A stretch of 64,000 bases of DNA from Marinibacterium profundimaris (GTDB lineage Bacteria > Pseudomonadota > Alphaproteobacteria > Rhodobacterales > Rhodobacteraceae): positions 1 through 64,000 of the forward strand of contig NZ_AQQR01000010.1 in NCBI RefSeq assembly GCF_002210095.1. The letters are read 5' to 3'. How positions within the stretch are numbered: position 1 is the stretch's first letter; the number at the start of each line of letters is the position of its first letter. The translations under genes were made by a program, and so were the position numbers. The notes beneath the pieces are model-generated. The model had not been told where the DNA came from and searched no databases. It worked only from the letters and a program-made list of their open reading frames with translations. Positions 1-8,020 of this stretch are shown piece after piece.

Positions 1-1132
1 CCTTCGTGCCCTGCTCGGTGCCTCCGCGCTGAGCCTTTCCGTCGCCAGCCTTGTGCAAGCCGATCCCGTTACCCTCACCGACATTGCCGGTCGCGAGGTC
101 ACGGTCGACGCACCAGTCGAGCGCGTGATCCTGGGCGAGGGCCGGCAGATTTTCTTCGCGGCGGTGCTGGATGGCGAAGATCCCTTCGCCCGCGTCGTCG
201 GCTGGCGCGACGATTTCCGCCAGGCATCGCCCGAGAGCTATGAGGCCTATGCCGAAGTTTTCCCCGAACTGACCGAGATCCCGACCTTCGGCGGCTTCAA
301 GGACGGCACCTTCGACATCGAGCAGGCCGTGTCGCTGGACCCGGACGTGATGATCCTGAACCTCGAGGCCAAGGCCGCCACCGACGAAGCCGGCTACGAG
401 GAGAAGCTGGCCAAGGTCGGCATCCCGATCGTCTACGTGGATTTCCGCGAAAAGCCCTTCGAGCATACATCCAAGTCGATGGAGATCATCGGTGAGCTGT
501 TCGGAGAGGAAGAGCGCGCGGCCGAGTTCAACACCTTCTACCAGGACCAGATCGCCCGCGTCACCGACGTGATCGAGGCGCAGGACGACCTGCGCCGCCC
601 GCTGACCTTCGTCGAACGCGCCGGCGGCTATTCCGAGGATTGCTGCATGTCCTTCGGCAACGGCAATTTCGGCACTTTCGTGGAACTCGCCGGCGGCGAG
701 AACATGGCCGCGCCCTTCATCCCCGGCACCTTCGGGACGGTGAATGCCGAGCAGGTCATCGCCTCGGATCCCGAGGTGATCGTGGTCACCGGCGGCAATT
801 GGGAAGCCTATGTGCCGGGCGGTGACTGGATCGGGGTGGGACCCGGCGCAGACGATGCCGTCAACCGCGAGAAACTGGCCGCGCTGATGGAGCGCCCGGG
901 TTTCACCGGCGTGCAGGCGGTCGAGGACGGCAATGTCCACGCGATCTGGCACCAGTTCTACAACAACCCCTACAGCTTCGTCGCGGTGCAGCAGCTGGCG
1001 GCCTGGCTGCACCCCGATCTGTTCCCCGACCTCGATCCAGAGGCGACGCTGATCGAACTGCACGAACGTTTCCTGCCGGTGGCGTACCGCCCCGGCTACT
1101 GGGTCTCGCTCGGCTCGGGTGAAACGCACTGA
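1..1132 (+). CDS. Iron-chelate-type ABC transporter substrate-binding protein (5' end missing)
   Basis: Periplasmic binding protein of the TroA/FecB fold, expected to hand an iron(III) chelate, heme or similar ligand to the permease encoded next. The frame is open from base 2. The first residues look like the hydrophobic core and cleavage region of a signal peptide (ending ASLVQA), so the true start lies left of the window; a GTG at 53 falls inside that signal and is not the start. The mature part opens with the family's TLTDIAGREVTV stretch and has the repeated lobe motifs SLDPDVMIL and ASDPEVIVV. A 44-bp gap holding a strong hairpin separates it from the FecCD-type permease, and an ATPase follows, so this is the first visible cistron of an importer operon. 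The ligand cannot be read from the sequence; cobalamin or heme remain possible. Confidence 0.85.
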   Translation, partial: LRALLGASALSLSVASLVQADPVTLTDIAGREVTVDAPVERVILGEGRQIFFAAVLDGEDPFARVVGWRDDFRQASPESYEAYAEVFPELTEIPTFGGFKDGTFDIEQAVSLDPDVMILNLEAKAATDEAGYEEKLAKVGIPIVYVDFREKPFEHTSKSMEIIGELFGEEERAAEFNTFYQDQIARVTDVIEAQDDLRRPLTFVERAGGYSEDCCMSFGNGNFGTFVELAGGENMAAPFIPGTFGTVNAEQVIASDPEVIVVTGGNWEAYVPGGDWIGVGPGADDAVNREKLAALMERPGFTGVQAVEDGNVHAIWHQFYNNPYSFVAVQQLAAWLHPDLFPDLDPEATLIELHERFLPVAYRPGYWVSLGSGETH

Positions 1133-1139
1133 AACCGGC

Positions 1140-1159
1140 GGGCGGCCCCCGGGCCGCCC
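1140..1159 (+). other. Intercistronic hairpin after binding-protein gene
   Basis: A 9-bp perfect GC stem (arms 1140-1148 and 1151-1159) with a 2-nt loop lies between the binding-protein stop and the permease start. No T-tract follows, so it is more likely a 3'-end mRNA stabiliser or partial attenuator than a full terminator. The same arrangement recurs at most other binding-protein genes in the window. Confidence 0.55.
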
Positions 1160-1176
1160 CTTGCACGAGGCACTCC

Positions 1177-2238
1177 ATGTCGACAGCCACGACCGATACG
1201 GTCCAGCACGCAGACAGATACCGGGGCCTGGTTGCCCGGCGCCTGGTCATCCTGGCCGGGCTTGCCGCGCTTCTGGTCCTGTCGGTTGCCGTCGATGTCT
1301 CGCTCGGGCCGGCGCGCTACGGGCTGGGGGATGTTCTGAGGACGATCTTCGCCCCCGGCGCGGCCGAGCTGCAGATGCGCGTGGTGGTCTGGGATATCCG
1401 GATGCCGATGGCGCTGCTGGCGGTGACCGTGGGCGCAAGCCTGTCGCTGGCGGGCGCGCAGATGCAGACGATCCTGGCCAACCCGCTGGCCAGCCCCTTC
1501 ACCCTGGGCCTGTCGGCCGCGGCCAGTTTCGGCGCGGCCATGGCGATGGTGCTGGGCGTTGCGCTGTTCCCGGCGGCGATCGGGCTGATGGTGCCGATCA
1601 ATGCCTTCGCCATGGCGATGGCTGCCTCGCTGCTGATCTTCGGCCTGTCGACCATGCGCGGTGTCACGGTCGAGACGATCATCCTGCTGGGCATCGCGCT
1701 GGTCTTTTCCTTCAACGCGGCGCTGGCGCTGCTGCAGTACTTCGCCTCGGAACAGGCGCTGTCGGCGGTGGTGTTCTGGACCATGGGCAGCCTGACCAAG
1801 GCGACCTGGGGCAAGGTCGCCATCACCGCCGCGATCCTGGCGGTGTGCACGCCGCTCTTCATGCGCCGGGCCTGGGCGCTGACGGCGATCCGCCTGGGCG
1901 AGACACGCGCCGCCGCCATGGGCGTGCCGGTGCGCCGCCTGCGGCTCGAGGCGCTGTTGCTGGTGTCGCTGCTGGCGGCGGTGCCGGTGTCCTTCGTGGG
2001 CACCATCGGCTTCATCGGCATCGTCGGGCCGCATATCGCTCGGCTGCTGCTGGGCGAGGACCAGCGGTTTTTCCTGCCCGGCGCGATGCTATCGGGGGCG
2101 GTGATCCTGTCGGCCACCTCGGTTCTGTCCAAGGCGATCCTGCCCGGTGCGGTCCTGCCCATCGGCATCATCACCGCGCTGGTCGGCGTGCCCTTCTTCG
2201 CCGCGCTGATCCTGACGAAAGGACGCAAGGGATGGTAA
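1177..2238 (+). CDS. FecCD-family ABC transporter permease
   Basis: Inner-membrane permease for iron-chelate or vitamin B12-type import; 353 residues, the usual length of the FecCD family. After a short polar N-terminus the protein is almost entirely hydrophobic helices. Family landmarks include GASLSLAGAQMQTILANPLASP in the second helix region and FVGTIGFIGIVGPHIAR near residue 275, the stretch that couples to the ATPase. A single permease gene suggests a homodimer. It starts at ATG 1177 after a weak purine-rich site and overlaps the following ATPase gene by 7 bp, so the two are translationally coupled. Confidence 0.9.
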   Translation: MSTATTDTVQHADRYRGLVARRLVILAGLAALLVLSVAVDVSLGPARYGLGDVLRTIFAPGAAELQMRVVVWDIRMPMALLAVTVGASLSLAGAQMQTILANPLASPFTLGLSAAASFGAAMAMVLGVALFPAAIGLMVPINAFAMAMAASLLIFGLSTMRGVTVETIILLGIALVFSFNAALALLQYFASEQALSAVVFWTMGSLTKATWGKVAITAAILAVCTPLFMRRAWALTAIRLGETRAAAMGVPVRRLRLEALLLVSLLAAVPVSFVGTIGFIGIVGPHIARLLLGEDQRFFLPGAMLSGAVILSATSVLSKAILPGAVLPIGIITALVGVPFFAALILTKGRKGW

Positions 2239-2993
2239 GCTTGTCACTGGACCGTATCGGCGCGCGCTACGGCCGCCGGCAGATCCTGGCCGAGGCCTCG
2301 GCCCCGCGGATCGAGGGCGGGGTGCTGACCGCGCTGGTGGGCGCCAATGCCGCCGGCAAATCCACCCTGTTCCGCCGCATCGCCGGCCAGCTGCGCGGAC
2401 CGGGCACCGTGCGGCTGATCGAGGCCGATCCCGACGATCTGCGTTACATGCCGCAAGACACGGCGATGAGCGCGGCGCTGACGGTCTACGAATCCATCAT
2501 TCTCGCCCTGAAACAGCAGGGCGGCGGCTGGCGGCTCTCGGCGCAGGAACTGGCGGCGGTCGACGACGTGCTGCACCGCTTCGGCGTCGCGCACCTGGCC
2601 GAACGGCAGCTGCCCGAGCTGTCCGGCGGGCAGCGGCAGGCGGTGTCCATTGCCCAGACGCTGGTGACACGGCCCAAGGTCGTGCTGATGGACGAGCCGA
2701 CTTCGGCGCTGGACCTCTACCGCCAGTACGAGGTGCTGGACGCACTGCACCGCTACGCCGCCGAAACCGAGGCGGTGGTGATCCTGGCACTGCACGATCT
2801 GAACCAGGTGATCCGGTCCTGCGCCATGACCATCGCCCTTGGCGGCGGCAGCATCCTGACCTCGGGTGCCACGCGGGACGTGCTGACGCCCGAACTGATC
2901 CGCGATCTCTACGGCGTCGAAAGCCGGGTGGAGATGTGTTCCAGGGGCGCGCCGATGATCATCGTCGACGGGCCCATGGCCAAGGCCTCCTGA
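2232..2993 (+). CDS. FecE-type ABC transporter ATP-binding protein
   Basis: Cytoplasmic ATPase that powers the adjacent FecCD-type permease. 253 residues from the ATG at 2232, which overlaps the permease end. It carries a Walker A GANAAGKST at residues 37-45 (alanine where the family usually has glycine in GPNGAGKS), the signature LSGGQRQ at 130-136, Walker B VVLMDEP at 150-156, and a switch histidine in LALHDLN. An in-frame upstream extension is only a shadow of the permease gene. It is the last gene of the operon; 411 bp without a gene follow before the sulfate-transport operon. Confidence 0.9.
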   Translation: MVSLSLDRIGARYGRRQILAEASAPRIEGGVLTALVGANAAGKSTLFRRIAGQLRGPGTVRLIEADPDDLRYMPQDTAMSAALTVYESIILALKQQGGGWRLSAQELAAVDDVLHRFGVAHLAERQLPELSGGQRQAVSIAQTLVTRPKVVLMDEPTSALDLYRQYEVLDALHRYAAETEAVVILALHDLNQVIRSCAMTIALGGGSILTSGATRDVLTPELIRDLYGVESRVEMCSRGAPMIIVDGPMAKAS

Positions 2994-3404
2994 ACGCACC
3001 GTCTGCCGCCTGGCCGGCCCGCCGTCTGCATCCACGCCATTCGGGCCGCATGACGTTGCGCCGGACGCCGGAGGCATGTCGCCTTCAAGGCCGCCCACGT
3101 AAGTCCGGCCGGGCACTCGATCCGTGAGCTGTTGCTGCGTGCACCGCGGCACCGCGCGTGGCGCTCCTGCGCACCGCTCAAATGGGACGTTACGGGCATC
3201 GGACATCTCTCTTCAGCCCCTGCGCGAGGGGGTGGCCCGTGCCGCCCGCACCGGCGTTTCTTCTGACCCCGCTGCCGGTAGACAATTCTACCTCAATTCT
3301 TCAAGCCCGCGGAAATTGGTTCTTTTCTGCTCCCGACCCGATTGAACTTCCCGGAAATTGGTACTTTTTCAGCGCCTGACCTTCACACGGACCAGGAGCC
3401 GACA
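2994..3404. other. Intergenic region before cysP
   Basis: 411 bp between the iron-transport ATPase and cysP. The first 300 bp hold no recognised gene or terminator with a T-tract. Two short frames (3124-3345 and 3158-3379) have no family resemblance and no good start site. The last 95 bp are more A/T-rich and carry an imperfect direct repeat, described separately. Confidence 0.6.
3311..3381 (+). promoter_or_regulatory. Tandem direct repeat upstream of cysP (putative operator)
   Basis: Two imperfect copies of a 28-29 bp unit, 3311-3338 and 3353-3381, both starting GGAAATTGGT and ending in a C-rich GACC. Their starts are 42 bp apart, close to four helical turns, so a protein bound at both would sit on the same DNA face. 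The second copy ends 23 bp before the cysP start codon. The regulator is unknown; a CysB-like or other sulfur-responsive protein is a guess from position only. Confidence 0.45.
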
Positions 3405-4442
3405 ATGACCTCTTCCACCTTCCCGAGCCTCCGGTCTTCGCGTTTCATCCCGCGCAGCCTCGGGGCCGCAGCCATCGCGCTGACCGGCTTCTTCAGCCCC
3501 GCGCACGCGCAAGATCGGGAGATCCTCAATGTCTCCTACGATATCGCCCGCGAACTCTATGCCGCCCTGAACCCGGTCTTCGCCGAGCAATGGAAGGCCG
3601 AGACCGGCGAGACCCTGACCATCCAGCAGAGCCACGCCGGTTCGTCGAAACAGGCCCGCGCCATCCTGCAGGGGCTCAAGGCCGACCTGGTGACCTTCAA
3701 CCAGGTGCTCGACGTGCAGATCCTGGCCGACCGCGGCTTTGTCGACGAAGACTGGCAGCAGGACCTGCCCAACAACGCCTCGCCTTATTACTCGCTGCCC
3801 GCCTTCCTGGTGCGCGGTGACAATCCGAAGGGGATCGAGGACTGGGACGACCTGGTGCGCGACGATGTCGAGATCATCTTTCCCAACCCGAAGACCAGCG
3901 GCAACGCACGCTACACCTACCTTGCCGCCTATGCCTATGCGCTGGACGCCTTCGAGGGCGATGACGAAGCCGCGCAGGACTTCGTCGGCAAGATCCTGGA
4001 AAACGTCGTGGTCTTCGACACCGGCGGGCGTGGCGCGACCACCAGTTTCGTGGAACGCGGGCTGGGCGACGTGCTGATCACCTTCGAGGCCGAGGTCGAG
4101 AACATCCGCGCCGCCGAGGACGAGGGCGCCTATGACCGCGTCGTGCCGTCGGTGTCGCTGCTGGCCGAATTCCCGGTCGCCATGGTCCGCAAGGTGGCCG
4201 AGGCGCAGGGCAACGTGGATGTATCGCAGGCCTACCTGGACTTCCTCTACAGCACCGAGGCGCAGGAGATCATCGCGTCGTTCAACAACCGCGTGCATGA
4301 CCCCGAGGTTGTCGAGGCCACGGCGGATCAATTCCCCGAAGTGCGCCTGATCACCGTCGAAGAGGTGTTCGGCAGCTGGGCCGAGGCGCAGGAGACGCAT
4401 TTCGGCGATGGCGGCACGCTGGATACGATCTTCCGCAACTGA
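3405..4442 (+). CDS. cysP: Sulfate/thiosulfate ABC transporter substrate-binding protein
   Basis: Periplasmic receptor for sulfate or thiosulfate, 345 residues, of the Sbp/CysP family. Start ATG 3405 is preceded by an AGGAG site, and an in-frame upstream extension from 3342 would add residues before a good signal peptide. The signal runs to about residue 35 (SPAHA, cleavage before Q36). The mature protein starts ILNVSYDIARELYAALNP and contains QQSHAGSSKQARAI and NPKTSGNARYTYLAA, both typical ligand-loop regions of the family. It is the first gene of cysP-T-W-A. A hairpin separates it from cysT, as expected when the receptor is needed in excess. Sulfate and thiosulfate preference cannot be separated by eye. 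Confidence 0.93.
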   Translation: MTSSTFPSLRSSRFIPRSLGAAAIALTGFFSPAHAQDREILNVSYDIARELYAALNPVFAEQWKAETGETLTIQQSHAGSSKQARAILQGLKADLVTFNQVLDVQILADRGFVDEDWQQDLPNNASPYYSLPAFLVRGDNPKGIEDWDDLVRDDVEIIFPNPKTSGNARYTYLAAYAYALDAFEGDDEAAQDFVGKILENVVVFDTGGRGATTSFVERGLGDVLITFEAEVENIRAAEDEGAYDRVVPSVSLLAEFPVAMVRKVAEAQGNVDVSQAYLDFLYSTEAQEIIASFNNRVHDPEVVEATADQFPEVRLITVEEVFGSWAEAQETHFGDGGTLDTIFRN

Positions 4443-4464
4443 TCCCTAGGGGATCCGCATGACA

Positions 4465-4490
4465 GGCCCCTGCGCCACGGCGCGGGGGCC
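4465..4490 (+). other. Intercistronic hairpin after cysP
   Basis: Inverted repeat with 12-nt arms (4465-4476 and 4479-4490, one G-U pair) and a very short loop, starting 22 bp after the cysP stop and 75 bp before cysT. No T-tract follows, so it probably protects the cysP mRNA end or gives partial attenuation. A small palindrome at 4442-4456 overlaps the stop region. Confidence 0.5.
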
Positions 4491-4565
4491 GCACGTTTCA
4501 GGGCCCGCCCCTCGGGGCCCGAAATCGACCGCCCGCCTGAAGACCCGACGACGCAAGGACCCCCG

Positions 4566-5408
4566 ATGCTCGCGATGAAACGCACCGCCCCGCACATCCT
4601 GCCGGGGTTCTCCCTGTCCCTCGGCATCACCCTCCTGTTCCTCTGCCTGATCGTTCTGCTGCCGATCAGCGGGTTGCTGTGGCAGCTCGGCCAGCTGGGG
4701 CCGGGCGATTTCATCCGGGTCATGGGGTCGGAACGGGTGCTGGCCGCGCTGCGGGTGACCTTTACCGCCGCCGCCGCCGCAACGCTGGTGAACGGCGTCT
4801 TCGGCCTGCTGCTGGCCTGGGTGCTGACGCGCTACCGTTTCCCGGGGCGCAACGTGCTGGACGCGCTGGTCGACCTGCCCTTTGCCCTGCCCACCGCCGT
4901 TGCCGGCATCGCGCTGGTCGCGCTTTATGATCGCTCGGGCTGGGTCGGCAGCCTGCTCGACAGCGTCGGCATCCAGGTGGCCTATACCTGGTGGGGCATC
5001 GTGATCGCGATGATCTTCACCTCCATCCCCTTTGCCGTCCGGGCCATCCAGCCCGCGATCGAAGAGCTTGACCCCGACGAGGAAGCCGCCGCCCTGACGC
5101 TGGGCGCCAATAGCTGGCAGCGGTTCCGCCACGTGATCCTGCGCCCGCTGATGCCGTCGATCCTGACCGGCGTGGGCCTGTCCTTCGTGCGCTCGCTGGG
5201 CGAATTCGGCGCGGTGATCTTCATCGCCGGCAACCTGCCCTACAAGACCGAGATCGCCTCGCTGCTGATCCTGATCCGGCTCGACGAGTTCGACTATCCC
5301 GCCGCCGCCGCCATCGCCGGTACGCTGCTGGGCGTCTCGCTGCTGCTGCTGGTGGCGATCAACGTGGCCCAGACGCGGCTGCAATCCTACCTGCGGACGG
5401 GGGGCTGA
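4566..5408 (+). CDS. cysT: Sulfate ABC transporter permease CysT (CysU)
   Basis: Inner-membrane permease subunit of the sulfate importer; 280 residues with about six helices, the normal size. The conserved cytoplasmic EAA loop reads EEAAALTLGANSWQRFRHV (around residues 177-195) and would dock on CysA. Downstream SLGEFGAVIFIAGNLPYKTE is the characteristic CysT/CysW segment. It begins with an ATG at 4566 and ends 3 bp before cysW. The third codon positions are almost all G or C (3 of the first 50 codons end in A or T), typical for the native genes of this window. Confidence 0.93.
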   Translation: MLAMKRTAPHILPGFSLSLGITLLFLCLIVLLPISGLLWQLGQLGPGDFIRVMGSERVLAALRVTFTAAAAATLVNGVFGLLLAWVLTRYRFPGRNVLDALVDLPFALPTAVAGIALVALYDRSGWVGSLLDSVGIQVAYTWWGIVIAMIFTSIPFAVRAIQPAIEELDPDEEAAALTLGANSWQRFRHVILRPLMPSILTGVGLSFVRSLGEFGAVIFIAGNLPYKTEIASLLILIRLDEFDYPAAAAIAGTLLGVSLLLLVAINVAQTRLQSYLRTGG

Positions 5409-5411
5409 GCC

Positions 5412-6215
5412 ATGGCACGCAAGCTGCTGATTCTGCTCGCAGCGCTGTTCCTGGGCATCGTCGTCGTGCTGCCCGTGATCGCGATCTTCCACCGCGCCTT
5501 CGCCGAGGGCTGGGGCACCTACGTCGCCTCGATCACCGACCCCGAGACCGTCTCGGCCATGCGGCTGACGGTGATCGCCACGCTTTTCGTGCTGCCGGTG
5601 AACCTGGTCTTCGGGGTTGCCGCCGCCTGGCTGATCGCGCGCTACCGCTTCTTCGGACGCCGCGCGCTGCTGGTGCTGATCGAACTGCCCTTCGCCGTCT
5701 CGCCCATCGTCGCGGGCCTGTGCTTCCTGCTGATCTACGGCGCCTACGGCCCGGTCGGCGCGGCTCTGGAGGGCTGGAACATCCAGCTGATGTTCAACCT
5801 GACGGGCATCGTGCTGGTGTCGCTCTTCGTGACCTGCCCCTTCGTGATGCGCGAGGTGCTGCCGGTGCTGATGGTCTCCGGCGAGGACGAGGAAAAGGCC
5901 GCGCTGACGCTGGGCGCCAGCGGCTGGAGCATCTTCCGGCACGTGGTGCTGCCCAACATCTCGTGGGGGCTGGCCTATGGCACGGTGCTGACCATGGCCC
6001 GCGCCATGGGTGAATTCGGCGCGGTTAGCGTGGTCTCCGGCGCGATCCGGGGCGAGACGATGACCCTGCCGCTGCAAATCGAGCTTCTCTACAACGATTA
6101 CAACGCCACCGGCGCCTTCGCCGCGGCCACGGTGCTGGCGGGGCTTGCCCTTGTCACCCTTGCGCTGCGCGGCGTACTGGACCGCTTCGGCCCGAAAAGG
6201 AGGGCGCATACATGA
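5412..6215 (+). CDS. cysW: Sulfate ABC transporter permease CysW
   Basis: Second permease subunit of the sulfate importer, 267 residues, about six helices. The EAA loop EKAALTLGASGWSIFRHVVLP and the MGEFGAVSVVSGAIRGETMT segment place it in the CysW branch. It starts 3 bp after cysT and shares the ATGA overlap with cysA at its end, so all three are co-translated. It forms a heterodimer with CysT in known systems. Confidence 0.93.
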   Translation: MARKLLILLAALFLGIVVVLPVIAIFHRAFAEGWGTYVASITDPETVSAMRLTVIATLFVLPVNLVFGVAAAWLIARYRFFGRRALLVLIELPFAVSPIVAGLCFLLIYGAYGPVGAALEGWNIQLMFNLTGIVLVSLFVTCPFVMREVLPVLMVSGEDEEKAALTLGASGWSIFRHVVLPNISWGLAYGTVLTMARAMGEFGAVSVVSGAIRGETMTLPLQIELLYNDYNATGAFAAATVLAGLALVTLALRGVLDRFGPKRRAHT

Positions 6216-6919
6216 GCTTCGAGGCACATGACATCCACAAGTCCTACGAGGGGACGGAGGTGCTCAAGGGCGTCTCGCTTTCTGTCGGCAAGGGCGAGTT
6301 CATTGCGCTGCTGGGCCCGTCGGGGTCGGGCAAGACCACGCTGCTGAACATCATCGCGGGGCTGGCGCATGCCGACCGGGGCCGCCTGGAGTTCGACGGA
6401 GAGGACATCACCCGGCTGCCCTCGGGCGCGCGGCATTTCGGCATGGTCTTTCAGAACTACGCGCTGTTCCGGCACCTGACGGTGGCGCAGAACGTGGGCT
6501 TCGGGCTGAAAGTGATGAAGAACGGCCCCGGCCGGGCCGAGATCGCGCGCCGGGTCGAGGAGCTGCTCGAGATGATCGAGCTGCCGGGGCTGGCCCATCG
6601 CTACCCGGCGCAGCTCTCTGGCGGGCAGCGCCAGCGGGTGGCCATGGCCCGCGCGCTCGCGATCCGTCCCCGGCTGCTGCTGATGGACGAACCCTTCAGC
6701 GCGCTGGATGCGCAGGTGCGGGTGTCGCTGCGCAGCTCGGTCCGCGACCTGCAGCGCAAGGCCGGGGTGGGGGCGATCATGGTCACCCATGACCAGTCCG
6801 AGGCGCGCGCGCTGGCCGACAGGATCGCCGTCATGGACCATGGCCGGATCGTGAAATTCGACACGCCCGAGGCCATCGGCGATCAGCCCCTTGGCGAACC
6901 GGCGGTCGCCGGAAGCTGA
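6212..6919 (+). CDS. cysA: Sulfate ABC transporter ATP-binding protein, short form
   Basis: ATPase of the sulfate importer. The nucleotide-binding domain is complete: Walker A GPSGSGKTT at residues 35-43, Q-loop MVFQNYALF, signature LSGGQRQ at 135-141, Walker B LLLMDEP at 155-161, and a switch histidine in VTHDQ. The protein stops at 235 residues, just after the ATPase core, whereas E. coli-type CysA is about 360 residues with a C-terminal TOBE-like regulatory domain. The bases after the stop show no continuation of that domain in another frame, so this looks like a genuinely short form. It overlaps cysW by 4 bp and ends the operon. Confidence 0.9.
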   Translation: MSFEAHDIHKSYEGTEVLKGVSLSVGKGEFIALLGPSGSGKTTLLNIIAGLAHADRGRLEFDGEDITRLPSGARHFGMVFQNYALFRHLTVAQNVGFGLKVMKNGPGRAEIARRVEELLEMIELPGLAHRYPAQLSGGQRQRVAMARALAIRPRLLLMDEPFSALDAQVRVSLRSSVRDLQRKAGVGAIMVTHDQSEARALADRIAVMDHGRIVKFDTPEAIGDQPLGEPAVAGS

Positions 6920-6962
6920 AGGCCCCGCGCCGGGCAACTGCCCGATCTGCATGTGAAAGCAT

Positions 6963-6987
6963 CGCCTTCGCCGCCCCCGGCGAGGCG
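6963..6987 (+). terminator. Possible terminator hairpin after cysA
   Basis: A GC-rich hairpin (CGCC, bulged T, TCGCC, paired with GGCGAGGCG around a C-rich loop) 44 bp after the cysA stop. There is no T-run after it, so intrinsic termination is uncertain; it may just mark the end of the cys transcript. Confidence 0.3.
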
Positions 6988-7062
6988 TCCGGGCCGGTCC
7001 CCGGGTCGCTTTCCGTCGCACGGCTTGAACGCGGGGCGTCCGACTGCTACGAATTCGTCGAA

Positions 7063-7146
7063 TCCGTTGGGGTGTCCCGTTTGGGACTGAGAGGCGCGAG
7101 CCAACCCATCGAACCTGATCCGGGCAATACCGGCGTAGGGAACGGA
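7063..7146 (+). ncRNA. TPP riboswitch (THI element)
   Basis: Thiamin-pyrophosphate aptamer in the leader of the thi operon. The conserved blocks occur in order: CTGAGA at 7087-7092, ACCTGAT at 7113-7119, then GGGCAATACCGGCGTAGGGA from 7122. The closing helix P1 is TCCGTT (7063-7068) paired with AACGGA (7141-7146). It ends 67 bp before thiD. Ligand binding should lower expression of the downstream synthesis, salvage and uptake genes. Confidence 0.95.
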
Positions 7147-7189
7147 GCACGAGCTGGCCGCGAACACTCTCGCACGTCATGTCTGCATC

Positions 7190-7208
7190 CTCCCCGCGCC
7201 CTGGGGGG
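7190..7208 (+). promoter_or_regulatory. Ribosome-site sequestering hairpin (riboswitch expression platform)
   Basis: A C-rich stretch at 7190-7195 can pair with the G-run at 7203-7208, which is the thiD ribosome binding site (ATG at 7214). The stem is six pairs including one U-G, with a 7-nt loop. There is no T-tract, so the platform probably acts on translation initiation, the usual mode for TPP switches in Gram-negative bacteria. Confidence 0.5.
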
Positions 7209-7213
7209 AAGAC

Positions 7214-8020
7214 ATGAGGCCACAGGCATCCGCATTGACGATCGCAGGCTCCGACAGCGGTGGAGGTGCGGGCATCCAGGCCGATCTGAAGACGTTCTCG
7301 GCGCTTGGCGTCTATGGCACGTCGGCAATCACCGCGATCACTGCGCAGAACACCCGGGGCGTCTTTGCCGTCGAGGCGATCTCGCCCGCCGTGGTCGGGG
7401 CGCAGATATCGGCCGTGCTGGACGACATTCCCCCGGATGCGGTCAAGATCGGGATGCTGGCGACGGCCGAGATCGTCGCCGCCGTGGCGTCTGCGCTTGC
7501 CGGCTATGGCGGGCCGGTGGTGCTGGACCCGGTGATGGTGGCCAAGTCAGGCGACGCGCTGCTGGCCGAAGAGGCCGAGGCCGCGCTGGTCGAGCTGCTG
7601 CTGCCCCGCGCCGACGTGCTGACCCCGAACCTGCCGGAGGCCGCGCGGCTGCTGGGCCGCCCCGACATGGCGCGCGACGCGGCGGAGACCGAGACGCAGG
7701 GCCAAGCGCTGCGCGCGCTTGGCGCCCGGGCCGTGCTGATGAAGGGCGGCCATGCCGAGGGGCCGGTCTGCACCGACCGGCTGGTCACCGCCACCGGCGT
7801 CGCCGCCTTCGACCAGCCTCGCCTTGCCACGCGCAACACCCATGGAACCGGCTGCAGCCTGTCCTCGGCCATTGCCGCCGAGCTGGCGAAGGGCGCCGGG
7901 GCCGAACCGGCGGTGCAGCGCGCGCAGGCGTGGCTGCACGGGGCCATCCGGGGCGCGGACGGGCTGGGGATCGGCGGCGGTCATGGCCCCGTCCACCATT
8001 TCCACGAGGTCTGGCAATGA
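7214..8020 (+). CDS. thiD: Hydroxymethylpyrimidine/phosphomethylpyrimidine kinase
   Basis: Phosphorylates HMP to HMP-P and HMP-PP, the pyrimidine half of thiamin. 268 residues, the family norm. The N-terminal [14 protein letters not shown] (residues 11-24) is the substrate-binding signature of ribokinase-fold ThiD, and NTHGTGCS with C214 is the anion-hole/catalytic region. Start ATG 7214 follows a strong G-rich ribosome site that lies in the riboswitch platform. It overlaps thiO by 4 bp. As thiC is not in this operon, HMP must come from a thiC elsewhere or from uptake through the ThiXYZ transporter encoded downstream. Confidence 0.95.
   Translation: MRPQASALTIAGSDSGGGAGIQADLKTFSALGVYGTSAITAITAQNTRGVFAVEAISPAVVGAQISAVLDDIPPDAVKIGMLATAEIVAAVASALAGYGGPVVLDPVMVAKSGDALLAEEAEAALVELLLPRADVLTPNLPEAARLLGRPDMARDAAETETQGQALRALGARAVLMKGGHAEGPVCTDRLVTATGVAAFDQPRLATRNTHGTGCSLSSAIAAELAKGAGAEPAVQRAQAWLHGAIRGADGLGIGGGHGPVHHFHEVWQ

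Noticed and set aside
3124-3379. Two short overlapping frames upstream of cysP
   Set aside because: No ribosome site, no similarity, and they overlap the direct repeat and the probable promoter.
4442-4456. Palindrome GATCCCTAGGGGATC at the cysP stop
   Set aside because: It overlaps the stop codon and is short; the larger hairpin just downstream explains the region better.
4446-6227. Long antisense frame (about 590 codons) across cysT and cysW
   Set aside because: Same composition artefact; cysT and cysW have clear family motifs and overlaps.
6212-6919. cysA as a pseudogene truncated by frameshift
   Set aside because: All ATPase motifs are present and no remnant of the C-terminal domain is visible after the stop, so a short functional form is more likely.
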